Part shown: positions 1-8,107 of the stretch, one piece after another
Position numbering within the stretch: the stretch's first letter is position 1
How the letters are laid out: the number at the start of each line of letters is the position of its first letter
Assembly: GCA_002785585.1 (NCBI GenBank)
Contig: PEUI01000226.1
Coordinates: 1 to 9,315 of the forward strand
Length of the DNA stretch: 9,315 nucleotides
Direction of reading: 5' to 3'
Source: Lysobacterales bacterium CG02_land_8_20_14_3_00_62_12
GTDB taxonomy: Bacteria > Pseudomonadota > Gammaproteobacteria > Xanthomonadales > Ahniellaceae
Translations under genes and position numbers: made by a program
The notes under the pieces: generated by a model
What the model saw: the letters and a program-made list of their open reading frames with translations, nothing else
Database searches by the model: none
What the model was told of the DNA's origin: nothing

Positions 1-1
1 C

Positions 2-2341
2 AATATCAGTTTGAGCAATGACCTCAATCGTCTGCTCAATGTCACCGACAAACTGGCCCAGGATCGCGGCGATCAGTTCATCGCCAGTGAGTTGTTTGTT
101 CTCGCCAGCGTGATGGATTCGAGCGAGATCGGCCAGGTGTTGAAATCGATGGGCGCCAGCACCGAGGCGATCCAGGCGGTGATCGAGGCGATCCGCGGCG
201 GCGAGAAGGTGGAATCCGCCGACGCCGAGGAAAATCGCCAGGCGCTGGCCAAATACACGATTGATTTTACCGAGCGCGCCGAAGCCGGAAAGCTCGACCC
301 GGTGATCGGCCGCGACGAAGAAATTCGTCGGGTGATTCAAGTGCTGCAACGGCGCACCAAAAACAATCCGGTGCTGATCGGCGAGCCCGGCGTTGGCAAG
401 ACCGCCATTGTCGAAGGCTTGGCGCAGCGCATCATCAAGGGCGAAGTACCCGAAGGTCTGCGCGACAAGCGGGTGTTGTCGTTGGACATGGGCGCGCTGA
501 TCGCCGGCGCCAAGTTTCGGGGCGAATTCGAAGAACGCCTGAAAGCCGTGCTGACCGACCTGGCCAAACAGGAAGGCCGGGTGATTCTGTTTATCGACGA
601 ATTGCACACCATGGTCGGCGCCGGCAAGTCGGAGGGTTCGATGGACGCTGGCAACATGCTCAAGCCGGCGCTGGCGCGCGGTGAATTGCATTGCGTTGGC
701 GCAACCACGCTGGACGAATACCGAAAGTACGTCGAGAAGGACGCCGCGCTCGAACGGCGTTTTCAGAAAGTGTTTGTCGGCGAACCGTCGGTGGAAGACA
801 CCATCGCCATTCTGCGCGGCCTCAAGGAACGCTATGCCTTGCACCACGGTGTCGAGATCACCGATCCGGCCATCGTTGCCGCCGCCACCTTGAGCCATCG
901 CTATATCGCTGATCGGCAGTTGCCCGACAAGGCCATCGACTTGATGGATGAAGCGGCGTCGCGCATTCGCATGGAGATCGACTCCAAGCCGGAAGAATTG
1001 GATCGACTCGAGCGGCGGCTGATCCAGCAGAAAATCCAGCGCGAAGCCTTGAAGAAAGAAAAAGACAGCGAATCGAAACAACGCCTGGCCGACCTGGAGA
1101 GCACCATCGGCCAGCTTGAACGCGAGTTCTCCGATCTCGACGAGATCTGGAAATCAGAGAAGGCGGCGGTCCAGGGCACCAGCAAAATCAAGGAAGACAT
1201 CGAACGCGCCAAGACCGAAATGGAAGCGGCGCTGCGCCGTGGCGACCTGGCCAAAACCTCGGAAATCCAGTATGGCCGTCTGCCGCAACTGGAAAAACAA
1301 CTCGAAGCCGCGCATGCCGGCGAGCAGCAAGGCTTCAAACTCTTGCAGCAGAAAGTGACCGCCGATGAGATTGCCGAGGTGGTCTCGCGCTGGACCGGTA
1401 TTCCGGTCAGCAAAATGCTCGAAGGCGAGCGCGACAAATTGCTGCGGATGGAGGCGCAACTGCACCAGCGGGTGATCGGGCAAGACGAAGCGGTGACCGC
1501 GGTGGCCGATGCCATCCGCCGTTCGCGCGCGGGCCTGTCGGACCCCAATCGCCCGAACGGTTCGTTTTTGTTTCTGGGCCCAACCGGCGTTGGCAAGACT
1601 GAGTTGTGCAAGGCACTGGCCGAGTTTCTGTTCGACTCCGGCGACGCCATGGTCCGCATCGACATGAGCGAGTTCATGGAAAAACACTCGGTCAGTCGTT
1701 TGCTCGGCGCGCCGCCGGGCTATGTCGGTTACGAGGAAGGGGGCTATTTGACCGAAGCCGTGCGGCGGCGGCCGTACTCGGTGATCCTGCTCGATGAAGT
1801 CGAAAAAGCCCACGCCGATGTGTTCAATGTGCTGCTGCAAGTGCTCGACGATGGCCGCCTCACCGACGGCCAGGGCCGCACCGTGGACTTCCGCAATACG
1901 GTGATTGTGATGACGTCCAACCTGGGCTCGCAGTTGATCCAGGAGTTCGCCAGCCGCAACGATTACACGGCGATGAAAGCGGCGGTGCTGGAGGTGGTGC
2001 AAGGCCATTTTCGCCCCGAGTTCATCAACCGGCTGGATGAAATCGTGGTGTTTCATCCGCTCGCCCGCGAACACATTCGCAGCATCGCCCGATTGCAAAG
2101 CCAGCATCTGGCCAAGCGGCTGGCCGAACGTCAACTCAAGCTGGATCTCAGCGAGGCCGCGCTCGATCTGCTCGGTGCGGCGGGTTTTGATCCGGTGTAT
2201 GGCGCGCGACCGTTGAAGCGGGCGATCCAGCAGCAATTGGAAAACCCGCTGGCGCGGCAGCTTCTGGAAGGCCGCTTTGCCAGTGGCGACACCGTGGTGG
2301 TGGCGGTCGAAGACGGCCGCCTGGTGTTCGACAAGGCTTGA
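2..2341 (+). CDS. clpB: ATP-dependent protein disaggregase ClpB, 5' end cut by window edge
   Basis: Hexameric cytosolic Hsp100 AAA+ chaperone that, with DnaK/DnaJ/GrpE, threads aggregated proteins through its pore. The reading frame is open from base 2, so the TTG at 11 is not the start. 779 codons are visible, and adding 79 aligns every key residue with E. coli ClpB (857 aa): Walker A1 GEPGVGKT (380-403, Lys212), Walker B1 FIDE (Glu279), Arg pair in LERRF, Walker A2 GPTGVGKT (1577-1600, Lys611), Walker B2 LLDE (Glu678) and pore loop 2 GYVGYEEGG (Tyr653). The charged M-domain coiled coil runs between the two AAA+ modules (about 990-1390). Most of the N-terminal substrate domain is outside the window. 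Pore loop 1 reads KFRG (Phe251) where E. coli has KYRG. The C-terminus (PVYGARPLKRAIQQ and on) is intact. No sigma-32 promoter can be assessed because the upstream DNA is absent, and no T-tailed terminator follows. Confidence 0.98.
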   Translation, partial: NISLSNDLNRLLNVTDKLAQDRGDQFIASELFVLASVMDSSEIGQVLKSMGASTEAIQAVIEAIRGGEKVESADAEENRQALAKYTIDFTERAEAGKLDPVIGRDEEIRRVIQVLQRRTKNNPVLIGEPGVGKTAIVEGLAQRIIKGEVPEGLRDKRVLSLDMGALIAGAKFRGEFEERLKAVLTDLAKQEGRVILFIDELHTMVGAGKSEGSMDAGNMLKPALARGELHCVGATTLDEYRKYVEKDAALERRFQKVFVGEPSVEDTIAILRGLKERYALHHGVEITDPAIVAAATLSHRYIADRQLPDKAIDLMDEAASRIRMEIDSKPEELDRLERRLIQQKIQREALKKEKDSESKQRLADLESTIGQLEREFSDLDEIWKSEKAAVQGTSKIKEDIERAKTEMEAALRRGDLAKTSEIQYGRLPQLEKQLEAAHAGEQQGFKLLQQKVTADEIAEVVSRWTGIPVSKMLEGERDKLLRMEAQLHQRVIGQDEAVTAVADAIRRSRAGLSDPNRPNGSFLFLGPTGVGKTELCKALAEFLFDSGDAMVRIDMSEFMEKHSVSRLLGAPPGYVGYEEGGYLTEAVRRRPYSVILLDEVEKAHADVFNVLLQVLDDGRLTDGQGRTVDFRNTVIVMTSNLGSQLIQEFASRNDYTAMKAAVLEVVQGHFRPEFINRLDEIVVFHPLAREHIRSIARLQSQHLAKRLAERQLKLDLSEAALDLLGAAGFDPVYGARPLKRAIQQQLENPLARQLLEGRFASGDTVVVAVEDGRLVFDKA

Positions 2342-2365
2342 ATTGATGCTGTTCATTTTAGTGTG

Positions 2366-2421
2366 GGGTGGGTGCAACCCACCGTTCTGAAACGCCAAAC
2401 AATGGTGGGTTGCACCCACCC
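2366..2421. repeat. Perfect 18-bp inverted repeat, REP-like palindrome
   Basis: GGGTGGGTGCAACCCACC (2366-2383) and its exact reverse complement GGTGGGTTGCACCCACCC (2404-2421) flank a 20-base spacer. Each arm is also a small hairpin: GGTGGGT and ACCCACC around a 3-base centre. The DNA could therefore form one long stem or two short ones. It lies 25 bases after the clpB stop and ends 35 bases before the next start codon. No T-run follows on either strand, so a standard intrinsic terminator is doubtful. A dispersed REP-type element, or an mRNA-stabilising structure at the clpB 3' end, is more likely. The copy number in the genome cannot be seen here. Confidence 0.85.
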
Positions 2422-2455
2422 TGCGACCCTGTATCTCCTGCACCAAGGGATAGCG

Positions 2456-2665
2456 ATGAGTGATCCGCTGAATCAGTTTGTCGAAAATTGGCGGGCGGTC
2501 GGTCCCCTGCTCGAAGCCATGCGCGAGCGTGATCTGATCGATACACCGCTACCAGTGGCGATGGCGCAGCTTGCCGACATGGTCGATTCGGCCATCTTCC
2601 TGAAACCCTTGCTGCCGAGTTCCGGAATGGTGGAGATGCAGCAGGTGCTGGCACGGCTGCGCTGA
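2456..2665 (+). CDS. Small hypothetical protein, 69 aa
   Basis: I do not recognise this protein. The ATG at 2456 is chosen because AAGGGA (2445-2450) sits 5 bases upstream as a ribosome binding site. The frame is open further upstream (to an ATG at 2363), but that extension would translate straight through the palindromic repeat and is very unlikely. The product begins MSDPLNQFVENWRAVGPLLE and is soluble and acidic-to-neutral in its first half. It is predicted to be mostly helical, with leucine and methionine spaced in an amphipathic pattern, and it contains no cysteine, signal peptide or membrane segment. It could be transcribed with clpB upstream or fmdB downstream (62-base gap). Base composition and codon use match the neighbours, which supports a real gene. 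Confidence 0.65.
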   Translation: MSDPLNQFVENWRAVGPLLEAMRERDLIDTPLPVAMAQLADMVDSAIFLKPLLPSSGMVEMQQVLARLR

Positions 2666-2727
2666 TCATCGCTGCGGTTGTCTGATCCACGTTAAGGCCT
2701 CACACTGGCCGGTCAAAGGAGTTTGCC

Positions 2728-3045
2728 ATGCCGATCTATGAGTACCGCTGTGCCAGTTGCCAAACGGTGTTTGATGTTCTGCAAAAGATGTCCGATCCCG
2801 CCCCCAGCGAGTGCCCGAAGTGCGCGCACCCGCAAATTTCGCGATGCGTCACCGCGCCCTCGTTTCGTCTGGCCGGCAGCGGCTGGTACGAGACCGATTT
2901 CAAGAAAGCCGGCGATCACCAGCGCAATCTGGCCGGTGATTCCGAGCGGTCGGTTGGCGGTAGTAGCGACAAGACCGTCGTGGCACCCGCCAAGACCGAC
3001 ACTGCGCCGGCGGCACCCGCCGCCACTGCGGCGAAAACTGACTAG
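2728..3045 (+). CDS. FmdB-family zinc-ribbon protein
   Basis: A 105-residue protein starting MPIYEYRCASC, the hallmark N-terminus of the FmdB/CxxC_CxxC_SSSS putative regulatory family. Cys8-x2-Cys11 and Cys29-x2-Cys32 form the predicted zinc knuckle. Residues 41-65 hold the family's conserved FRLAGSGWYETDF stretch. The tail from about 80 is a low-complexity Ala/Pro/Thr/Lys sequence typical of this family and probably disordered. A good ribosome binding site, AAAGGAG (2715-2721), lies 6 bases before the ATG. The family was named from the Methylophilus formamidase cluster, where a regulatory role was proposed, but the molecular function in most bacteria is unknown. In many gammaproteobacteria it sits upstream of aspS, as here, often with a DUF502 membrane-protein gene between them; none is present in this window. 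I leave the symbol empty because fmdB is only a family name. Confidence 0.9.
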   Translation: MPIYEYRCASCQTVFDVLQKMSDPAPSECPKCAHPQISRCVTAPSFRLAGSGWYETDFKKAGDHQRNLAGDSERSVGGSSDKTVVAPAKTDTAPAAPAATAAKTD

Positions 3046-3106
3046 CGCCCAGTCACCCGGTCAGCGTCACCGAGGCTCGCTTCGGGCCTGACTGGCGGCC
3101 ACTGGT

Positions 3107-3135
3107 TTGCAGTCTCCAGCGCTCCCGCCTAGCAT
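3107..3135 (+). promoter_or_regulatory. Possible sigma-70 promoter for aspS
   Basis: TTGCAG (3107-3112) and TAGCAT (3130-3135) are separated by 17 bases, upstream of the aspS start at 3189. The match is moderate: 3 of 6 at -35 and 4 of 6 at -10. It lies in the 143-base fmdB-aspS gap, which also contains a weak inverted repeat (CCAGTCA at 3049-3055 and TGACTGG at 3089-3095) that could separate fmdB from aspS transcription. In GC-rich DNA such a match can arise by chance. Confidence 0.25.
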
Positions 3136-3188
3136 TCGCCCCCCTTCAAGCATTGCGGCAAGGCCAAGTCTTTGCCCCGGAGAATTGC

Positions 3189-4961
3189 ATGCGTAGTCAT
3201 CTGTGTGGTCGTGTCGATGAAAAACTGATCGAACAAACCGTCACCTTGTGCGGTTGGGCCAATACCCGTCGCGACCACGGCGGCGTTATTTTCATTGATC
3301 TGCGTGACCATACCGGTTTGCTGCAATGCGTGATCGAACCCGACAACCAGGCGGCATTCCGCATCGCTGAATCGGTGCGCTACGAATATTGTCTGCGGAT
3401 CGTCGGCAGCGTGCGGGCGCGACCGGCATCGCAAATCAATGATCGTCTGGCCACCGGAAAAATCGAAGTGGTGTGCGCCAGCGTGGAAGTGTTGAACGCC
3501 GCCGCACCGCTGCCGTTTCAACTGGATGACACCCCGGGCGAAGAGGCCAGACTGCGCTATCGCTATCTGGATATCCGGCGTCCGCAAATGCAGCACGCAA
3601 TGCGCTTGCGGACGCGGCTGACCCAGGAAATCCGGCGCTATCTGGATGCCCGCGAGTTCCAGGACATCGAAACCCCGATCCTGACCAAGGCCACGCCCGA
3701 AGGCGCCCGCGACTACCTGGTGCCAAGCCGCGTCCACGCCGGCGAATTTTACGCGCTGCCGCAGTCGCCGCAGTTGTTCAAGCAATTGTTGATGATGGCC
3801 GGCATGGATCGCTACTACCAGATCGCGCGTTGCTTCCGCGACGAAGACCTGCGCTCGGATCGCCAGCCGGAGTTCACCCAGCTCGACATGGAGTTCGCTT
3901 TTGTCGACGAGCGCGTCGTTCAGGGCACGGTCGAGGGTTTGGTCCGCCACATCTTCAAGGAAGTCATCGGCGTCGAACTCGAAGATCCGTTTCCGCGTAT
4001 CACCTGGGCCGATGCCATGCGGCGCTTTGGTTCCGACAAGCCCGACCTGCGGATCGACTGGGAGTTGGTCGATGTCGCCGAACATTTGCGCCACGTCGAG
4101 TTCAAGGTGTTCTCCGGTCCGGCCAATGATGAAGGCGGCCGCGTCGCCGTGCTGCGGGTCCCCGGCGGCGAGCAGATGACGCGCAAGCAGATCGATGAGC
4201 TGACACCCTATGTCGCCCGTTACGGCGCCAAAGGCCTGGCCTGGATCCGCATCGACGATCTGACCAAAGGCCGCGACGGACTGACCTCACCGATCGTCAA
4301 GTTTCTCGACGATCAGGCGCTCAACGGCATTTTTGCCGCCACCGGTGCGGCGACCGGCGATCTTTTGTTCTTCGGTGCCGGCCCGTGGAAGACCGTTTCT
4401 GATTTCATGGGCGCGCTGCGCATCAAGGTCGCCGGTGATCTCAAACAGATTAAGGCGGGCTGGAAGCCGCTCTGGGTCACCGACTTCCCGATGTTCGAGT
4501 ACGACGCCACCGACAAGCGTTACGTCGCTTTGCACCATCCGTTCACCGCGCCCAAGGTGGACAGCGTGGAAGTGCTGCGCGCCGATCCGATCAACGCGGT
4601 GTCGCGTGGCTACGACTGCGTGTTGAACGGCAACGAAATCGGCGGTGGCTCGATCCGTATCCACCGCCCCGACCTGCAAAGCGCGGTGTTCGACCTGCTC
4701 GGGATCGCGCCGGAAGAAGCCGAGCTGAAGTTTGGCTTCTTGCTGGAAGCGCTGAAATACGGCGCTCCGCCGCATGCCGGCATCGCCTTCGGCATTGATC
4801 GCATTGCTGCGTTGATGGTCGGCACCGATTCCATCCGCGATGTCATTGCCTTCCCGAAGACCGCCTCGGCGACCTGCCTGCTGACCGGCGCGCCCTCGGT
4901 CGTGCCGCAGGTGCAATTGCAGGATCTGCATGTGCGCGTGGTATTGCCAGAGAAAAAATAA
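3189..4961 (+). CDS. aspS: Aspartyl-tRNA synthetase (aspartate/asparaginyl-tRNA type suspected)
   Basis: Class IIb aminoacyl-tRNA synthetase that charges tRNA-Asp, and probably also tRNA-Asn, with aspartate in the cytosol. The start is the ATG at 3189: GGAGA (3179-3183) lies 5 bases upstream, and the resulting 590 residues equal the E. coli length. The TTG at 3153 would add 12 residues that do not resemble AspRS. Residues 1 to about 105 are the anticodon-binding OB fold. Catalytic residues line up with E. coli: Gln195 and Lys198 (QSPQLFK), motif 2 Arg217/Glu219 (FRDED), Gln231/Asp233 (TQLD), the HHPF pair, GGGSIRIH, and motif 3 GIAFGIDR (Arg538). The bacterial GAD insertion lies between motifs 2 and 3. 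His30 in RRDHGG is the residue associated with non-discriminating AspRS, where E. coli has Leu (RRDLGS). Motif 2 continues DMEFAF where E. coli has DVETSF. It is convergent with the CBS gene. Confidence 0.98.
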   Translation: MRSHLCGRVDEKLIEQTVTLCGWANTRRDHGGVIFIDLRDHTGLLQCVIEPDNQAAFRIAESVRYEYCLRIVGSVRARPASQINDRLATGKIEVVCASVEVLNAAAPLPFQLDDTPGEEARLRYRYLDIRRPQMQHAMRLRTRLTQEIRRYLDAREFQDIETPILTKATPEGARDYLVPSRVHAGEFYALPQSPQLFKQLLMMAGMDRYYQIARCFRDEDLRSDRQPEFTQLDMEFAFVDERVVQGTVEGLVRHIFKEVIGVELEDPFPRITWADAMRRFGSDKPDLRIDWELVDVAEHLRHVEFKVFSGPANDEGGRVAVLRVPGGEQMTRKQIDELTPYVARYGAKGLAWIRIDDLTKGRDGLTSPIVKFLDDQALNGIFAATGAATGDLLFFGAGPWKTVSDFMGALRIKVAGDLKQIKAGWKPLWVTDFPMFEYDATDKRYVALHHPFTAPKVDSVEVLRADPINAVSRGYDCVLNGNEIGGGSIRIHRPDLQSAVFDLLGIAPEEAELKFGFLLEALKYGAPPHAGIAFGIDRIAALMVGTDSIRDVIAFPKTASATCLLTGAPSVVPQVQLQDLHVRVVLPEKK

Positions 4962-4990
4962 CACTGGCGTAGCCGCGGTGGCGTCAGCCG

Positions 4991-5024
4991 GGTGGCGGCC
5001 AACAGCAGGGTTGGCCAACCCGCC
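4991..5024. terminator. Hairpin between convergent genes, possible bidirectional terminator
   Basis: GGCCAAC (4997-5003) pairs with GTTGGCC (5010-5016) around a 6-base loop. An overlapping alternative is the self-complementary GGGTTGGCCAACCC (5008-5021). The structure falls in the 74-base gap between the stops of aspS (+) and the CBS gene (-), where a shared terminator is expected. No clear T-run follows on either strand, so termination by this hairpin alone is uncertain. Confidence 0.35.
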
Positions 5025-5035
5025 ATTTGCCGTGC

Positions 5036-6406
<1,371 letters not shown>

Positions 6407-6491
6407 GCGTCGCCTCGTGGTTGCATCAATGGCCGCTACTCGCCAGCCGCAATGGCCGCCAAACCGCAGCCGGTGGGATGCGATCAGCGAA

Positions 6492-6567
6492 TGGTGCCGG
6501 TACCCGGATTCGAACTGGGGACCTACCGCTTACAAGGCGGTTGCTCTACCAACTGAGCTATACCGGC
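6492..6567 (-). tRNA. tRNA-Thr (anticodon UGU)
   Basis: On the minus strand the acceptor arms GCCGGTA (6567-6561) and TACCGGC (6502-6496) pair fully. They are followed by discriminator A and an encoded CCA (6494-6492). The D arm reads AGCTCAGTTGGTAGAGC. The anticodon stem ACCGC/GCGGT closes the loop CTTGTAA, with anticodon TGT at 6534-6532 reading ACA. The T arm is CCCAG-TTCGAAT-CCGGG; its single A-C mismatch is also present in the E. coli tRNA-Thr(UGU) I recall, so it is not a sign of decay. The total length is 76 bases. A U-starting anticodon can read ACA and, by wobble, ACG. Confidence 0.97.
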
Positions 6568-6597
6568 GAGATCAACTGCACCCGTGCTGACTGCGGG

Positions 6598-6610
6598 GGC
6601 GGCAATTCTA
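6598..6610 (-). promoter_or_regulatory. Likely -10 region of the tRNA-Thr promoter
   Basis: The minus strand carries TAGAAT (6610-6605), 5 of 6 matches to the -10 consensus. It is followed by a very GC-rich stretch (TGCCGCCCCCG), as is typical of stable-RNA promoters under stringent control. A transcript starting near 6598 would have a leader of about 30 bases before the tRNA 5' end at 6567. I see no convincing -35 hexamer at 16-18 bases, which lowers confidence. Confidence 0.4.
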
Positions 6611-6770
6611 GCCGAGCCCAGGCGTTGCGTGCGGGCTTGTGCTGGCCGCGCCGCCTGCGCTCGGCGGGCTGGGGCTATCATGAACGCCGTTTTGCCGCCT
6701 TCGGGCGCTGAGCGCAGGTTCGATTTTGATTGACTACATCGGCAGTGGCCGATTTACCCAGAGGCAACCC

Positions 6771-6875
6771 ATGGGCGCAGTGCTTGGCTATCTCCATCGC
6801 CCGCGGTACGCCGCCGCCGTTCGCGGTTGGTGGCATGGTGATCGGGCCGCTGGCGGCTGCGGTCGGCCGTGGTGA
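6771..6875 (+). CDS. Possible 34-codon leader ORF upstream of the MgtC/DUF4010 gene
   Basis: The ATG at 6771 has a good ribosome binding site, AGAGG (6760-6764), 6 bases upstream, better than anything in front of the next gene. The frame runs 34 codons and stops with TGA at 6873-6875, overlapping a GTG at 6872 as GTGA, the classic arrangement for coupled reinitiation. The peptide begins MGAVLGYLHRPRY and contains three Trp (20, 21, 34) and five Arg. It has no similarity I recognise. It may be a leader peptide that delivers ribosomes to the downstream start, or a chance ORF. A frameshift joining it to the downstream gene is less likely, since the downstream protein already begins at its family's usual point. 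Confidence 0.35.
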   Translation: MGAVLGYLHRPRYAAAVRGWWHGDRAAGGCGRPW

Positions 6876-8107
6876 ATCCGACCTGGCTGGCGCTGCTGAC
6901 CGCCGGCGGGGTCGGGCTGCTGATTGGTATTGAGCGCGAGCGCCGCAACGCCGAACCTGGGCATCCGCGTGTGGCCGGGGTGCGCACCTTCACGCTGATC
7001 AGTCTGAGTGGCGCGATCGCCGCCATCATCGGCGCGCACGCGGTCGTGGTGGCGGGTCTGTTCATTGCGCTGGCGGCGCTGGCGGCGTATCGCGCCAGCG
7101 CGAGCACCGATCCCGGCATGACCACCGAGATCGCCATGTTCGCGACTTTTCTGCTTGGCGTGCTGGCTGGCCCGCAGCCGATTCTGGCCGCCGGTTTGGG
7201 GGCGGCGGTGGCGCTGATTCTGTCGGCGAAAACGCGCTTGCACGGCTTTGTACAAGAGACCTTGTCGGCAACCGAACTGCACGATGGCTTGTTGCTGCTG
7301 GGCGCGGTGTTGATCGTACTGCCGATGTTGCCAGATCGTGCGCTCGATCCCTGGGGCGTCTTCAACCTGCACCGGCTGTGGCGCCTGCTGGTGCTGGTGT
7401 TGGCGATCAACGCGCTGGGCTATGTCGGCCAGCGTGCGCTCGGTCCGCGTTTGGGTTTGCCGATGGCCGGATTGGCCGGTGGCTTTATCTCCTCGACCGC
7501 CACGATTGCGGCGATGGCGGCGCATGCCATGGTCCATCCCAGCCAGCGCGCGGCCGCCCTGGCGGCGGCATTGCTGTCCAACGTGGCGACCATCGTCATG
7601 TTGGCGCTGATTCTGGGCGTGCTCGCTCCGGCCTTGTTGCCGACCCTGCAGTGGGCGTTGTGGTTAAGCGGAGTCACTGCCGCCGTGATCGGCGGATTGG
7701 CCAGCGTCAACGCCTGGCGGGCGCCGAGCGGCAGCGCCGAATCAATCACCCGGGGCCGTGCCTTTCAACCACGGGCGGCGCTCTTGCTGGTGGCGGTGCT
7801 GGTGCTGGTGTTGCTGCTCTCGGCGCTGCTGTCCAGCCGGCTGGGGCAAGCCGGGGCGCTGATCGCTGCGGGCATCGCTGGTTTTGCCGATGCCCATTCC
7901 GCTGCTGCTTCGCTGGCGCAGTTGCACAGCGCCGGCAGTCTGGATGGCGACCACGCACGCTGGGGTTTGCTGCTGGCGTTGGGCAGCAACTCGATCAGCA
8001 AAATCGTCGTCGCTTATGTCAATGGCGACGCCGGGTTTGGCAGTCGGCTGTTGCTCGGCATCGGCTTGATCGTGGTGGCCTTCGGCTGCGGGCTTGGCTT
8101 GAGTTGA
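6869..8107 (+). CDS. MgtC/SapB-DUF4010 family integral membrane protein
   Basis: Polytopic inner-membrane protein of 412 residues. The first part resembles the MgtC/SapB N-terminal region: the helix LLTAGGVGLLIGIERERR (9-26) followed by GVRTFTL (37-43). The remainder matches the DUF4010 pattern, with GLPMAGLAGGFISSTATIAAMA near 190-215 and GSNSISKIVVAYVNG near the end. Roughly ten or more hydrophobic segments rich in Ala, Leu and Val are visible. The biochemical function of this family is not established; MgtC itself modulates virulence and Mg/phosphate physiology rather than transporting Mg. The only in-frame starts are GTG at 6869 or 6872, because a stop lies at 6839 in this frame. Neither has a good ribosome binding site, so translation may depend on the overlapping upstream ORF. 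The stop TGA (8105-8107) shares its last base with the ATG of the next gene. Confidence 0.85.
   Translation: MVNPTWLALLTAGGVGLLIGIERERRNAEPGHPRVAGVRTFTLISLSGAIAAIIGAHAVVVAGLFIALAALAAYRASASTDPGMTTEIAMFATFLLGVLAGPQPILAAGLGAAVALILSAKTRLHGFVQETLSATELHDGLLLLGAVLIVLPMLPDRALDPWGVFNLHRLWRLLVLVLAINALGYVGQRALGPRLGLPMAGLAGGFISSTATIAAMAAHAMVHPSQRAAALAAALLSNVATIVMLALILGVLAPALLPTLQWALWLSGVTAAVIGGLASVNAWRAPSGSAESITRGRAFQPRAALLLVAVLVLVLLLSALLSSRLGQAGALIAAGIAGFADAHSAAASLAQLHSAGSLDGDHARWGLLLALGSNSISKIVVAYVNGDAGFGSRLLLGIGLIVVAFGCGLGLS

Noticed and set aside
11..13. TTG as the start of clpB
   Set aside because: The frame is open to the window edge, and alignment shows about 79 further N-terminal residues upstream.
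1154..2446. A long (430-codon) open frame on the minus strand
   Set aside because: It lies antisense to clpB, whose coding is certain; its translation is His/Gln/Arg-rich low-complexity sequence typical of the antisense of a GC-rich gene.
3153..3188. An upstream TTG start for aspS, 12 residues longer
   Set aside because: The ATG at 3189 has GGAGA at correct spacing and gives the exact family length and N-terminus.
6651..6667. CCGCC/GGCGG hairpin upstream of the membrane operon
   Set aside because: Only 5 pairs in very GC-rich DNA and no T-run; expected by chance.
6730..6758. TTGACT followed 17 bases later by TTTACC, a promoter-like pair
   Set aside because: The -10 match is poor (3 of 6), and transcription would start after the ribosome binding site of the ORF at 6771, so it could not serve that start normally.
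6730..6933. A 67-codon frame starting TTG at 6730
   Set aside because: It has no ribosome binding site and runs into the MgtC/DUF4010 gene in the wrong frame with an Arg-rich, composition-driven translation.
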